Assembly: GCA_030248195.1 (NCBI GenBank)
Contig: JASAND010016332.1
Location: forward strand, 79,747 to 143,746
DNA length: 64,000 nt
Direction of reading: 5' to 3'
From: Trissonchulus latispiculum
Lineage: Eukaryota; Nematoda; Enoplea; Enoplida; Ironidae
The notes under the pieces were generated by a model, which was not told the origin of the DNA, made no database searches, and saw nothing but the letters and a program-made list of their open reading frames with translations. A program made the translations under genes and the position numbers. This document shows positions 48,569 to 58,217 of this stretch, one piece after another; positions within the stretch are counted from its first letter, which is position 1; each line of letters opens with the position of its first letter.

Positions 48569-49102
48569 CAGCCGGCCGGCCGGCTACCGCCTGAAGCTAG
48601 CTAGCTTACGGCTCCTAAAGTATTTCCGGATAAGGTATAGGTGTGCGTGTACGCTGTCTGTATAGGTCAATCTAAAACTCAGACGTTTTATAGTTTATGT
48701 GTAACTATGCAGCTCCAGCTTCCAAACCATGACCTTCCTTGACGCATATCCAGTTGTTATCCTAGTACTGCCTGAGCAGGAAGATGACGAAGGAAAAGAG
48801 TGTAGAGTAAGAAAATAAATCCGAGGCTAAATGTGGAAATTTTCAAAAGCCGAAAGCCTGAGAGTATCCTGATTATTACCGTCCAATAAAACTTTAATTT
48901 GTTGGGAATCAAGTATAGTATTGCAGCTATAGTGCAGGAACTTAACAGTGAGTTAAGTAGTTTAGCGTGGCGTAGTTTAGGCGTAAGCTTCTGCTTATCA
49001 GGACAGCCACATTTGAGGTTCATTTTAAGCTTAGTTGCCCTTAACTGTAAATTTCTGATTGTTAATTTAAAGTAAATGTAAAAGTCGTCGGCCGGCGGCC
49101 GG
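48569..49102. mobile_element. GGCCGGCC-ended repeat element, copy 1
   Basis: It begins GCCGGCCGGCCGGC and ends GGCCGGCGGCC. It shares long stretches (TGTGTAACTATGCAGCTCC, TTTAGCGTGGCGTAGTTTAG, TTCATTTTAAGCTTAGTTGC) in the same order with the interrupted copy at 50181-58612. A 118-aa minus frame inside (48757-49113) shares an RATKLKMN..K..C...LRHAKL pattern with the other copy, but a coding role is unproven. Confidence 0.75.
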
Positions 49103-49611
49103 TTTACAAACACTAAGCCTTCATGCTTAAGCGTTTAGTTAGATCGATCAATCGCCTTTACCAATAATTCCTTATATTATTTTATGTCAAAATAATCGTC
49201 TTTGCAAAACCTATCCATTGCAATTGAAAATAACGAGACAGCAAAAATAACGGGCTTCTTGTGTGAAAAATTACATAAGTTCGATGACATTTTAGCACAG
49301 GTGACAAAATAATATACGACACTGGCAGGTCAGTGACAGGCCTGCGAACCAAACGCATGCAAGCCGACCAGAGAAAGTTTAATTTCGCTGATGCCTTTAG
49401 CTGTCCACTAAATTTATACAACAGAAGGAAAGAAAGATGTGTCACTACAGCTCCAGAGGAGCCCCGAAAAATTCTGATCCCCGTTTAGAACTAATCTATA
49501 TATATTCTTCGTTTGACCAGACTAATGCTCTGCCGATTGAGTCACTGAATTTGATTACAAACTGCAGTGTGAAAGGTTGAAGTCAGGATTGAAAGATGAG
49601 CAGAAAAGTGT
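49103..49611. other. Non-coding stretch
   Basis: Nothing recognisable was seen; a minus frame at 49182-49445 has no motif. Confidence 0.3.
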
Positions 49612-49680
49612 CCAGGGCGGGGATCGAACCACCGAGCTTGGGATCTTGAGTAGAACGCTCTACCACTGAGCCACACCCAC
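49612..49680 (-). repeat. tRNA-derived sequence (SINE head or tRNA pseudogene)
   Basis: On the minus strand an A box (GGCTCAGTGGTAGAGC) and a B box (GGTTCGATCCCC) lie at tRNA-like spacing. The T loop appears one base too long, and the anticodon and acceptor stems do not pair. I therefore read it as a tRNA-derived SINE head or dead tRNA gene. Confidence 0.5.
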
Positions 49681-49789
49681 CGACGTTGAAACTAGTTTGT
49701 TACACTGATTTCAACCTTTCTGGATTGCTGATATTTAACAGCAGCATAACTTGGGGTGGTTTAACTTGGGGTGGCAGCATAACTTTAAC

Positions 49790-49959
49790 TTGGGGTGGTT
49801 TGGGGGGGGGTTCACCCCCCCCAGACATGAGCTCCCAACCCCCAGAGGGGTCCTTCACCCCGCCCCGGAATCCGGAGTTTTCCGGTTTTTTAGGCAAAAA
49901 ACCGGAGAATACCGGTTTTCCGGCGGCCGCCCCCAAGATTTCCCCTCCTGCACATGTCC
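49790..49959. repeat. Poly-C/CCGGTTTT repeat, copy 1
   Basis: A GGGGGGTTCACCCCCC hairpin, AACCCCCAGAGGGGTCC, AAACCGG inverted words, GGCGGCCGCC and the end CCTCCTGCACATGTCC occur in the same order as at 60598-60789. Confidence 0.8.
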
Positions 49960-50556
49960 GAACAGCAGTATCATTTTTAGATAACACCTGCCAGGCCAGC
50001 TTATGTGCAGTTTGATGAGAGCACACTTCGACCGCCTCACACCGTAGCAATAAAGATAAAGAAAGAAGTGTGACTATTTCCGCACCTGAGGCCCAGAAAA
50101 TCAGCACTAGATAAGGATCCGATCTAAAACCTTTGGTTAGTTTATCCCTTGTAGTATTTGAGGCCGGCTGGGGTTTCACTGGCCGGCCGGTGGCTACCGG
50201 CCTAGAGCAGTTTGCAGTGTATCTGTTATGACTGCTAAGATATTGATTTTCGGATGTTATAAAACTGTAGGTGTACGTCTAGGACTGTCTGTACAGACCA
50301 GACTAAAACCAGGTTTTTCTTTAAACTTTTTGTGTAACTATGCAGCTCCAGCTTCCAAACCATGACGCTCGTTGAATCATATCCAGATTTTGTAATAGTA
50401 CTGTCGAGCAGGAAGACAATGAAGAACTAGAAGAAAGCAGAGTATGAACAACATGTGACTAATATTTAAATAATAAGGTCAAGAGTAACGTAACTTCCGG
50501 GGGGGGGGTCCCGAGTTAATGAACCGAGCATACCTTACAGGATTTGTACATGTTAG

Positions 50557-50790
50557 TGACGAAAACTAAAGCCGAGAGCCTAATAGACTGTATTCAACAA
50601 CGAATTTAATTGACAATAAAAGTGTAAACAACCAAGTCTTTGCCAAAACGTCTCAATCAAAACAATATGCAAATTAGGTTTGAGACTGAATTATGCAAAT
50701 TAGTCTCACACCTAAGAAAGCTGTAGCTGGGAATGCTAACAGCAGCAAAAAACCAACGCAAACAATTTTAAATCGGGATAATTCCCGACA
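50557..50790 (-). repeat. 3' LTR of the BEL element
   Basis: 234 bp, identical to 57837-58070. On the coding strand a purine-rich tract GGCGGGAG (50791-50798) directly precedes it and probably is the polypurine primer for plus-strand synthesis. Confidence 0.95.
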
Positions 50791-50803
50791 CTCCCGCCAA
50801 GAG

Positions 50804-52066
50804 TCAACGGGACGGTCCTTCATAAGGCGGTGTGGAGGCACGCTGATGCAGATATGGGGGATTCTTCATGGTTGGTCGTCTATCAATCGGATAGATTTTA
50901 TCCGCAACCGAAAACGACACCCTCTCCAAGAGAGGGAGAGCTTTGATCCATTGTCTGATCATTTGCCAAGTCCCATTAGGTGACAAGTGGAAGCCATCTT
51001 TATCAATAATATTAGGATCCACTTCCTTTCGCCAACCGGAAACAAATGGTGCACCAATAGTATACCAGTTCAGATACTTAATCCCCGTACGCTCCACTAC
51101 ATGATCTAGAATATAGTCATTAAATTGGGAAACGTTTCGAGCCCCAGGCAACGGCATAGGGCCACAAAGCAAAACCGATGGGAAAGGGCGAAGACGTTGT
51201 AGTTTACGAATCAGACGGCGAAGATCGTGACACTCATCGGCCCAACTAGTAGGAGATTTAGCAACATTGACACCTCCGCTTATTACCACAATGCCATACT
51301 GCTCCGGGGATTCTTGTCTAGCAACCGCTCGAAAGTCAGAAAACGTTCCTCCTGAAAGAACGCGAGGGAAGCCTCCTTCAATATGTTTGATGTAGCGTGG
51401 AACTGAATCAGATATCAGCAGCACCGTTCTATGAAAGGACCACGCGTCAGGATCAGTTATACGATACTGCAGCAAATTGTCCACGAGCCATCTGGGGGAG
51501 GGCAAACCAAGGGCAAGTTCTGACAAAAGACGACCATAAAGATTTTGACCACGATGTTCTCCCTCCGGTGTCTGTCGGGCAAAAGATAGACCAGAGCCGC
51601 AGGACCAAACATTTTCCTTTCTGCCGGAAAGGACAATGAACTTGGGTGACAACCTAGTTCTTGAAGCCAGATCCTCCAACGTTCGATCCCAAGCAGTCCT
51701 CAAAGGACTGTTTGGGCGATTAAGCTGATCAATAATAATCGCCATATAGAGCTCCTTGGCGTTCATCGTCCACATAGCTGAAATGTCGCACCCCTTGGCT
51801 TCAGGCCACGTAGAACAATCAGCACCTTCACAACCCGATCTAACAAAGTCCCAGGCGGCCTGAAGGTATCCACTTTGGCGTAACGCAAGCATCCAACGGA
51901 TATGTTCAACCGATGGTAGGGAAACCGAATTAGCAACGTTCTCACCGATCACAAGTTTGGGATCATGAGCATAGAATCTGGAGAGGGGATGGGTGGAACA
52001 AACATAAACAATAGAAGGATCATTAGGATCAATTGAAGAATCCAAATTTTGAGCAGCCATTATCAT
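50804..52066 (-). CDS. SGNH/GDSL-hydrolase-like ORF2 of the BEL element, 420 aa
   Basis: This intact frame lies between pol and the 3' LTR, the place of env in other BEL elements, and ends 13 bp before the LTR. There is no signal peptide and no convincing transmembrane helix, so it is not an envelope. The C-terminal half has the order of SGNH hydrolase blocks. VLLISDS (residues 215-221) has Ser221 as the candidate nucleophile. ISGGVN (262-267) has Asn267. KDGFHLS (356-362) has the Asp357/His360 pair, with a VLLCGPMP strand at 298-305 between. The canonical Gly-Asp-Ser is changed to Ser-Asp-Ser. The N-terminal half (1-200) is unlike anything I recognise. Esterase domains of this fold are known in ORF1 of some CR1/L2-type LINEs; I know of none as a standard BEL gene. 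Capture from a host gene or another element is inferred. Confidence 0.7.
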   Translation of the reverse strand: MIMAAQNLDSSIDPNDPSIVYVCSTHPLSRFYAHDPKLVIGENVANSVSLPSVEHIRWMLALRQSGYLQAAWDFVRSGCEGADCSTWPEAKGCDISAMWTMNAKELYMAIIIDQLNRPNSPLRTAWDRTLEDLASRTRLSPKFIVLSGRKENVWSCGSGLSFARQTPEGEHRGQNLYGRLLSELALGLPSPRWLVDNLLQYRITDPDAWSFHRTVLLISDSVPRYIKHIEGGFPRVLSGGTFSDFRAVARQESPEQYGIVVISGGVNVAKSPTSWADECHDLRRLIRKLQRLRPFPSVLLCGPMPLPGARNVSQFNDYILDHVVERTGIKYLNWYTIGAPFVSGWRKEVDPNIIDKDGFHLSPNGTWQMIRQWIKALPLLERVSFSVADKIYPIDRRPTMKNPPYLHQRASTPPYEGPSR

Positions 52067-52086
52067 AAAATAATATGTAAAATAAC

Positions 52087-52155
52087 CTGAAAATTATATA
52101 ATTGCACACGTCATTGTTATCCTATACTCTAGAAAACACAAAGTAGCTTACTCAC
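52087..52155 (-). promoter_or_regulatory. Candidate splice signals ahead of ORF2
   Basis: In the gap between pol and ORF2 the coding strand has a GTGAGTAAG donor-like word (starting 52155) and an AATTTTCAG acceptor (ending 52087), with the ATG of ORF2 21 bases further on. The acceptor could make a subgenomic mRNA for ORF2 from an upstream donor, as for retroviral env. The local pair would be a 69-nt intron. Confidence 0.4.
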
Positions 52156-52182
52156 TTCCTCAAAGGAAGGAGTTGAAAAAAA

Positions 52183-55100
52183 TTAGATTTCTTCTGAACA
52201 TTGAGTATAGGATTGCCATTTTCTGCGAGCTGCAATTGCTGCTTTTCGAGCAATTTTCTCCTTATGAGGTAGTGTAGCATCTGCAGTTCCCTTCAAAGAG
52301 TCTGGCGCTTCCTCACCATATTCCAGTGGATAGAGTAATTTCAAAGGGCGGCGTAGGAGAGACCCAGTGGATGTGCGGACAGAAGCCGAACGGATGTGCC
52401 CATCTGAACTGGAGTGAAGATGTTGAATCACTCCAAGGCGCCATGAAGAACGCGGAGTACCTTCTTTGATATGGACAACAGTGCCAATAGAAGGAAGCCA
52501 AGAACTCGTGCCGCGCTGTTGATGTAAAGAAACCCGTTCTCGAAGACTAAGTAGGTACTCCGTTTTCCATGATCTCCAAAAACCCTGGACAAGGCCTTGT
52601 AACCTTTTCCATCGGACCCTAAGGCTATCAGGCGAAGAATGAGGCGCGTACTCCACGTCGGATTCGCGACTAGAACAGTCTATGCCGCCAACTCTCCTCA
52701 TAGGAGAGAGGAGTTGCATAGGTGACAAAGAGGAGTCTCCTATATTACTCTCGACATAAACTAACGGCCGAGAGTTAACGACAGACACTATTTCTGAAAC
52801 TAGTGTTTGAAGTTCGATGAGACTCACAAGCGACCTCAACAGAGTCTTTTTCAAAGCATTCTTAACCACGCCCACAAGCCTTTCGTAAAATCCACCCATC
52901 CACGGGGCCATCTCAGGGAGAAAAAGCCAATCTATCCCGTGGGAAACGAGAAATTCTTGCATAGCTTCTGTATTTCTAACATTAGCCCACAATTTCTTAA
53001 GAAATTTGGAGGCGGCGTGGAATTGCTTTGCATTGTCGGATACCATCACCAAAGGAGGCCCATACAATGCAACGAATCGACGAAGAGCCAACAAGAATTG
53101 TTCGGTGGTCATGTCCTCAACCACCTCTAAATGAATCGCCCGGACAACCGCGCACGTAAACAAACAAATCCAAATTTTCTTCGGTATGCCTTCAACCTTT
53201 ACAAAAAGGGGTCCCAAATAATCAACCCCTGTATACGAAAACGGGGGTCCCTCCTCCAGACGAATCTTCGGAAGAGGGGGAACAGGCGGTAGGTGGTATC
53301 CTCCGCCTTGGATGCGACGACAAGTACGGCAGTCACGGAGAACTCGCTTGACAGCAGCTCTGCCATGCACAATCCAGAACTTTTCTCGCACTGAAGCTAG
53401 AGTCTGTGCTACTCCAGCGTGCAGCACGTTCTTGTGGAAATTCATCACCAACAAATCAATAAAGTATCCTGATTTTGGTAACAAAACAGGATACTTCGTT
53501 TCAAAGGAGACGTTAGCATTATTCAACCTGCCAAAACATCTGAGCAGTCCCTGGTGATCCTTAAACACCTGTAAATTACGACAAAATCCTTTGGATGAAT
53601 TAGGTTTATCAATCACAGTATTAGGAAAGCACTGTGATTGAATACGACGGACCCACCAACTAAGTGATCTAGATAGTTCCTGCTGGTTCAAAGGGCCCTC
53701 GTATCCGCGAGACGAGGTAATCTTGGCTCGACAGTTTGAGATGAATCTAAAAACATAAGCAGTAACTCGAAGTAGTTTTGTGAACGAAGAATAGGTAGAT
53801 TCGTCGATCGGCTTATCAACTATAGCTGGAGGAATAGAAGTAACCAGACCTCTGGTTATAACGGGTGGTGCGCTCTCAGTGGAACACAGTTCCACTTGAG
53901 GCATCACGGGCCAATGAGACTCCGTGTCACACAACCATACAGGACCTGTCCACCAAGACTGTGATGTCTGTAGAGATTTCACATCACAGCCACGGCTTGG
54001 TAAATCGGCAGGATTTTCAGACGAGGGAACATATCGAAAACGTAAACCCTTAATACTACGTAGTTCTCGTAGTCGGTTCTCAACAAATCTAGTGGCCACT
54101 TGCTCACGCAACAGCCAATACAGGACACACTGTGAATCCGTCCACAGATAAGTATTTGTGATTGAAATATCGAGATACTTCATCACAAACTGAAGCAGGC
54201 GCGAACCAATAACCGCAGCAACCAGTTCCAGCCGCGGAATTGTTAGATGCTGTTTGAGAGGGGCGAGGCGAGTTTTCGCCATTAGTAGATACGAAGAAAT
54301 TGACCCGAATAGATTTTCAGAACGCAAGTAAATCACAGAAGAACATGCACGAGCTGAAGCGTCACTGAAAACGTGTAGCTCCAGATTCGTACATTGCGTC
54401 GTTATAGCATGACGAGGAACTGCAATCGTTGATAATAGTGAAAGTTCAGACACAAAACGTCGCCAACTGTCGGCAATAGTTTTGGAAACGGGTTCATCCC
54501 AACCCAGGCCTTGCCTCCATAAGTCCTGTACGAGTAATTTACCGACCACAACGACCGGAGCAAAGAAGCCGCAAGGGTCGAATACTTGTGACAAAGTCTT
54601 TAGAATACGACGTTTTGTGATAGTAGAGTCTACATCGATAGGTCGAAGAGGGCAACAACAAAGAACGTCTCGCATTGGATCCCACTTGAGACCTAAAACC
54701 TTTGGTTCAGCTTCGCGTCCTCGATCGACATGAGGAATGTGACTAGCCACTTCTACAGAGTTAGTGTACCACTCACGTAGGTTCATAGAAGCGTCTGAAA
54801 ACAATTTCTTAGCCTCAATGTAATGTTGATGAGCTTCTCCAGGAGAAGCTTCACCAGTGATAACATTATCGACATAAATGTCACGAAGAATACGGCGCGC
54901 CAGATCAGACCCGTCTTGCTTCAGATGGTGAGAAATGGTGGCCGAAAGAAGGAAAGGGCTGGAAATTACACCAAAGGGTACCCTAGTAAAGCGATAAGCA
55001 ATAAGGTTGGCCCCAACTGGAGGTTCAGACAGATCACGCAACCACAAAAAGCGGGTGACGTCCCGTTCTGTCTGTTGCAAGCCAACCTGCAAAAATGCTT

Positions 55101-57633
55101 TTTCAATGTCACTGACTAAAGCGACTGCATGGATACGAAACCTTAGAAGTAACCCACACAAATCCTCTAAAAATACTGGTCCTCTGTGAAGACAATCATT
55201 GAGACTGTTCATATCCTTGCGGGCCTTGGAGGAAGCATCGAATACAATACGTAATTTGGTAGTTGGTTTGTCAGGGCTGAATACCGCATGGTGCGGCATA
55301 TAGTAAAGGTTGTTCCCTGAAGGAACAACAGGAGCTTCTTCAATTATTCCCTGTTCCAACTGATTCTGGATTACCGAATTATATGCCTCCGAAGTTGCAG
55401 TCGAATCAATCAGACGACGATGCAATGACTTCAGCCGACCATACGCTAAGCCATAGTTATCGGAAAGCTCCATCAACGGCTTCTTCCAAGGCCATTGTAC
55501 GTAGTAGCGCCCATCAACAAATTGGACAGTGGAGGAAAAAGACTGCAGAGCTTCCTCATCCGCAGTACCCTTATCCTGATTTTCACGCATGCCGAGCTCT
55601 TCCAACTCCCAGTATCGAGATAAGTCAGAGATGGAACTAGCAATAGGACTTAGCTGAGCTAAGTCCCGGAGAAACATTACCGACACTGTTTCAGGGCCAG
55701 ATTCATCTGTAGGAACCCGCCCGGTAGCTATGAATCCCAACTTTGAGTTCAAAAACCATAGATTAGGACCAGACTGAATACGCTCGGCTCCTATAAAGCT
55801 GTAATAGTAGTCCATGCCAATCAAAATGTCAATATTCACAAGTTCAGCACGCTGCACAGGAGGCTCAGCTAACGCCCAAGTAGGAATCACTGCCCCTGGA
55901 GATCCCAAAGGGACCTTCAGTATTGGACAAGTGATTGCAGGCACCACACTAGCGACAATTAGAAGCGTCGATCCATCTCTACATGGAACTGCAAACTCAA
56001 CCATTTTGTGCTCAGCCGTTTGTGGCTGAGTATTCTGGAAGGTGGATACAGTAAGCCATTCTGACCGCACGATGGGCAAATTGAGTTCACGGCACTTTTC
56101 CTCAGTTATGAAAGACCGAGACGCTCCAGTGTCAAAAAATAAGCGTGCTTGCACACTAACACGAGAAGCACAGTTCGCGACGAATGTCAAAGCAGTTTGC
56201 ATGATTGTCCGATCTGTGGACTGGCTAGGAGATACAGCAATCGAAGAAACAGCCGTGTTAGAAGGAACAAAAGGCTCTGATGATGAAGATACACTGGATG
56301 CAAACTTAGCTTGTCCCGGATGGGTAGGCTTAGGGGCCCCAAACTTAGAATAGCAAAGACTAGGATGGTGATTCTGGCGCTGACAATATTGACAGCGTTT
56401 AGCCCTACGACACTTGCGAGCAAGATGACCTTGACCGAGACATCTGAAACAACGATCACGGAGTTGCGCCCTGCGAGACTCAGAGTCTGTGTAGACGGAA
56501 CAAGCTTCAGAAGAATGGCCACCATTGCAAAATGCGCAGGTCATCTCCCGACTCGCCTGTGAGACAAGAGCAGAGGCTGATGCTTGCTTATAACGACTGT
56601 CTCCATGAGACCGACGTAGGCCCGCAGGAGCTTGCTCCTCCCCACGGTTGAATCGGCCGTTTCCAGAATTTTGACTGCCTCTGTGAGACTGTCTGGAATT
56701 CCTAGTTCCTGCCATATCAGATTTCCCAGGCGGACCCTGCTCACCAGCTTGCAAATGATGCAAACGCTCACCCATGTCCCTAGCTCGCAATTCCTGATGT
56801 AACCATTCTCGCAAGTTTGCTAGTGACCAATCCGGATTCTGGCTTCTCTTGCGATGTGCCTCAACTTTCAGAAATCGCGGCAACTTAGACAAAATAATGG
56901 AATACAGAATCATATCCTGACCTGGATTAAGCGATTCCAGGCTGCGTAGATGGCGTTCGAGGCCATCATGCACCGACAACAATGATGAAATATCTCCGCT
57001 AGCAGTAGGAAGCGACAAGAGCGCGTCAATATGGGCATAAATTATCCCTTGTTTATCCCCATAACGTTCGTCGAGAGTTTTGACCACTTCAGCATAGTTG
57101 GCCGAGGTCACTCGATAGCCCTCAATCAACCGAAAGGCTTCCCCTTTCAAGAGCCCACGAAGATAATTCAGTTTATCTATTTCGGCGAGGTCGGATCTAT
57201 CGTCAATAGCAGCCTTAAAAGCATCCCAAAATTCTTGCCAACGAATGGGATCCCCCTCAAAAGGAGGAATCTCTAATTTGGGAAGCTTCACCTTAGCCGG
57301 TCCTCTTGAACCATTCCCTAAACTACCAGTACCACCGACTTCGGGGACATGTTGTGTCTGGCCAATCTGGGCATCTGCAATAGCAGCCATGACAGAATCA
57401 TTGAACTGCCGTGACTGTGCAAGTTCTTGCTCAATATCCTCTTCCAAATGCAAAGATTGGAGGACTTCAAGATCAATAGCCTCCAATTTTTGAAGGTAAG
57501 ATTGCAGCAAAACAGATTTGCGCTGCAATTGTTCCCCGGTGCCAGCCGCCGGGCTCGCCACTAACGACTTGACCTCCTTCATTTCACGGGAGGCACTCAT
57601 GCGAAGCCCTTGACGTCGCTGCTTAGCAGACAT
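52183..57633 (-). CDS. BEL/Pao Gag-Pol polyprotein, 1816 aa, intact
   Basis: The start is the first ATG (57633) after an in-frame stop. Domains in order, residues approximate: DUF1759-type Gag (116-266); three CCHC-like zinc knuckles (366-427); aspartic protease with FFDTGAS (Asp501); and reverse transcriptase (790-975). The RT active-site box reads YVDN (920-923) instead of YVDD. Next come the Pao-type region and RNase H with FSDAS (Asp1091), LELV and WTDSQ; the integrase HHCC finger (1399-1439, CRTC); and the integrase core with Asp1471, Asp1533 and Glu1584. A DUF5641-like tail (1675-1770) closes the protein. All parts are continuous, with no stop or frameshift, so Gag and Pol are made as one protein. 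It provides packaging, reverse transcription and insertion for the element. Confidence 0.97.
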   Translation of the reverse strand: MSAKQRRQGLRMSASREMKEVKSLVASPAAGTGEQLQRKSVLLQSYLQKLEAIDLEVLQSLHLEEDIEQELAQSRQFNDSVMAAIADAQIGQTQHVPEVGGTGSLGNGSRGPAKVKLPKLEIPPFEGDPIRWQEFWDAFKAAIDDRSDLAEIDKLNYLRGLLKGEAFRLIEGYRVTSANYAEVVKTLDERYGDKQGIIYAHIDALLSLPTASGDISSLLSVHDGLERHLRSLESLNPGQDMILYSIILSKLPRFLKVEAHRKRSQNPDWSLANLREWLHQELRARDMGERLHHLQAGEQGPPGKSDMAGTRNSRQSHRGSQNSGNGRFNRGEEQAPAGLRRSHGDSRYKQASASALVSQASREMTCAFCNGGHSSEACSVYTDSESRRAQLRDRCFRCLGQGHLARKCRRAKRCQYCQRQNHHPSLCYSKFGAPKPTHPGQAKFASSVSSSSEPFVPSNTAVSSIAVSPSQSTDRTIMQTALTFVANCASRVSVQARLFFDTGASRSFITEEKCRELNLPIVRSEWLTVSTFQNTQPQTAEHKMVEFAVPCRDGSTLLIVASVVPAITCPILKVPLGSPGAVIPTWALAEPPVQRAELVNIDILIGMDYYYSFIGAERIQSGPNLWFLNSKLGFIATGRVPTDESGPETVSVMFLRDLAQLSPIASSISDLSRYWELEELGMRENQDKGTADEEALQSFSSTVQFVDGRYYVQWPWKKPLMELSDNYGLAYGRLKSLHRRLIDSTATSEAYNSVIQNQLEQGIIEEAPVVPSGNNLYYMPHHAVFSPDKPTTKLRIVFDASSKARKDMNSLNDCLHRGPVFLEDLCGLLLRFRIHAVALVSDIEKAFLQVGLQQTERDVTRFLWLRDLSEPPVGANLIAYRFTRVPFGVISSPFLLSATISHHLKQDGSDLARRILRDIYVDNVITGEASPGEAHQHYIEAKKLFSDASMNLREWYTNSVEVASHIPHVDRGREAEPKVLGLKWDPMRDVLCCCPLRPIDVDSTITKRRILKTLSQVFDPCGFFAPVVVVGKLLVQDLWRQGLGWDEPVSKTIADSWRRFVSELSLLSTIAVPRHAITTQCTNLELHVFSDASARACSSVIYLRSENLFGSISSYLLMAKTRLAPLKQHLTIPRLELVAAVIGSRLLQFVMKYLDISITNTYLWTDSQCVLYWLLREQVATRFVENRLRELRSIKGLRFRYVPSSENPADLPSRGCDVKSLQTSQSWWTGPVWLCDTESHWPVMPQVELCSTESAPPVITRGLVTSIPPAIVDKPIDESTYSSFTKLLRVTAYVFRFISNCRAKITSSRGYEGPLNQQELSRSLSWWVRRIQSQCFPNTVIDKPNSSKGFCRNLQVFKDHQGLLRCFGRLNNANVSFETKYPVLLPKSGYFIDLLVMNFHKNVLHAGVAQTLASVREKFWIVHGRAAVKRVLRDCRTCRRIQGGGYHLPPVPPLPKIRLEEGPPFSYTGVDYLGPLFVKVEGIPKKIWICLFTCAVVRAIHLEVVEDMTTEQFLLALRRFVALYGPPLVMVSDNAKQFHAASKFLKKLWANVRNTEAMQEFLVSHGIDWLFLPEMAPWMGGFYERLVGVVKNALKKTLLRSLVSLIELQTLVSEIVSVVNSRPLVYVESNIGDSSLSPMQLLSPMRRVGGIDCSSRESDVEYAPHSSPDSLRVRWKRLQGLVQGFWRSWKTEYLLSLRERVSLHQQRGTSSWLPSIGTVVHIKEGTPRSSWRLGVIQHLHSSSDGHIRSASVRTSTGSLLRRPLKLLYPLEYGEEAPDSLKGTADATLPHKEKIARKAAIAARRKWQSYTQCSEEI

Positions 57634-57818
57634 CACAACAAAAGTTCTTGAATTAACCAATCAAATTATTGAATCAAATGGAGTTCCAACTGGCACCCTC
57701 CCGCCGAAAAAAAGATTAATACTAATGGGTGAATTGAACCTTCACCAGTGTGAAGGAACAAAAGTGAAAAAATTAAAAACTAACAGACAAATATGAGCAA
57801 AAATAATAAAAGTTAAAA

Positions 57819-57836
57819 GTTTCGCTCCGAGGACCA
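57819..57836 (-). promoter_or_regulatory. Primer-binding site of the BEL element
   Basis: Directly next to the 5' LTR the coding strand reads TGGTCCTCGGAGCGAAAC, complementary to a tRNA 3' end of the form ...CCGAGGACCA. The tRNA species cannot be fixed from the sequence; a tRNA-Tyr-like acceptor is one option. Confidence 0.75.
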
Positions 57837-58070
57837 TGACGAAAACTAAAGCCGAGAGCCTAATAGACTGTATTCAACAACGAATTTAATTGACAATAAA
57901 AGTGTAAACAACCAAGTCTTTGCCAAAACGTCTCAATCAAAACAATATGCAAATTAGGTTTGAGACTGAATTATGCAAATTAGTCTCACACCTAAGAAAG
58001 CTGTAGCTGGGAATGCTAACAGCAGCAAAAAACCAACGCAAACAATTTTAAATCGGGATAATTCCCGACA
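57837..58070 (-). repeat. 5' LTR of the BEL element
   Basis: 234 bp, identical to 50557-50790. It carries promoter and polyadenylation functions by analogy; no TATA box is obvious. Confidence 0.95.
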
Positions 58071-58217
58071 GTTAGCGTAAGAGTTTCTTACTCTTATCTA
58101 TTATGTACTCTTGATAAGGCTAAATGTGACTGTATACAAAGGCCGAGAATTTCATGATTGTCGTCGTCGAATAAAACTTCAATTTGCAGTGAATTAAACA
58201 CGTTCTATTCAGTATTC

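Larger units (their letters stand above)
50557..58070 (-). mobile_element. Complete BEL/Pao LTR retrotransposon (7514 bp)
   Basis: Two 234-bp LTRs of the form TG...CA (read on the plus strand) are identical as far as I compared them, base by base. The 5-bp target duplication is GTTAG (50552-50556 and 58071-58075). The genes read on the minus strand: LTR, primer-binding site, Gag-Pol, a second ORF, LTR. Intact ORFs and identical LTRs point to a very recent insertion. Confidence 0.97.
50480..58113. mobile_element. MITE, CAAGAGT family, copy 4, split by the BEL element
   Basis: The left end CAAGAGTAACG (50480) and right end TATTATGTACTCTTG (ending 58113) are flanked by ATAAGGT (50473-50479) and ATAAGGC (58114-58120), a 7-bp duplication with one mismatch. 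Only about 115 bp belong to the MITE; the rest is the BEL insertion. Confidence 0.8.

Noticed and set aside
49612..49680. Functional tRNA gene
   Set aside because: Acceptor and anticodon stems do not pair and the T loop is too long.
50804..52066. ORF2 as an envelope glycoprotein
   Set aside because: No signal peptide, no transmembrane helix, no furin-like site; SGNH-type motifs fit instead.
54482..57493. Several 60-110 aa plus-strand frames across the BEL element
   Set aside because: Shadows of the intact Gag-Pol frame on the minus strand.
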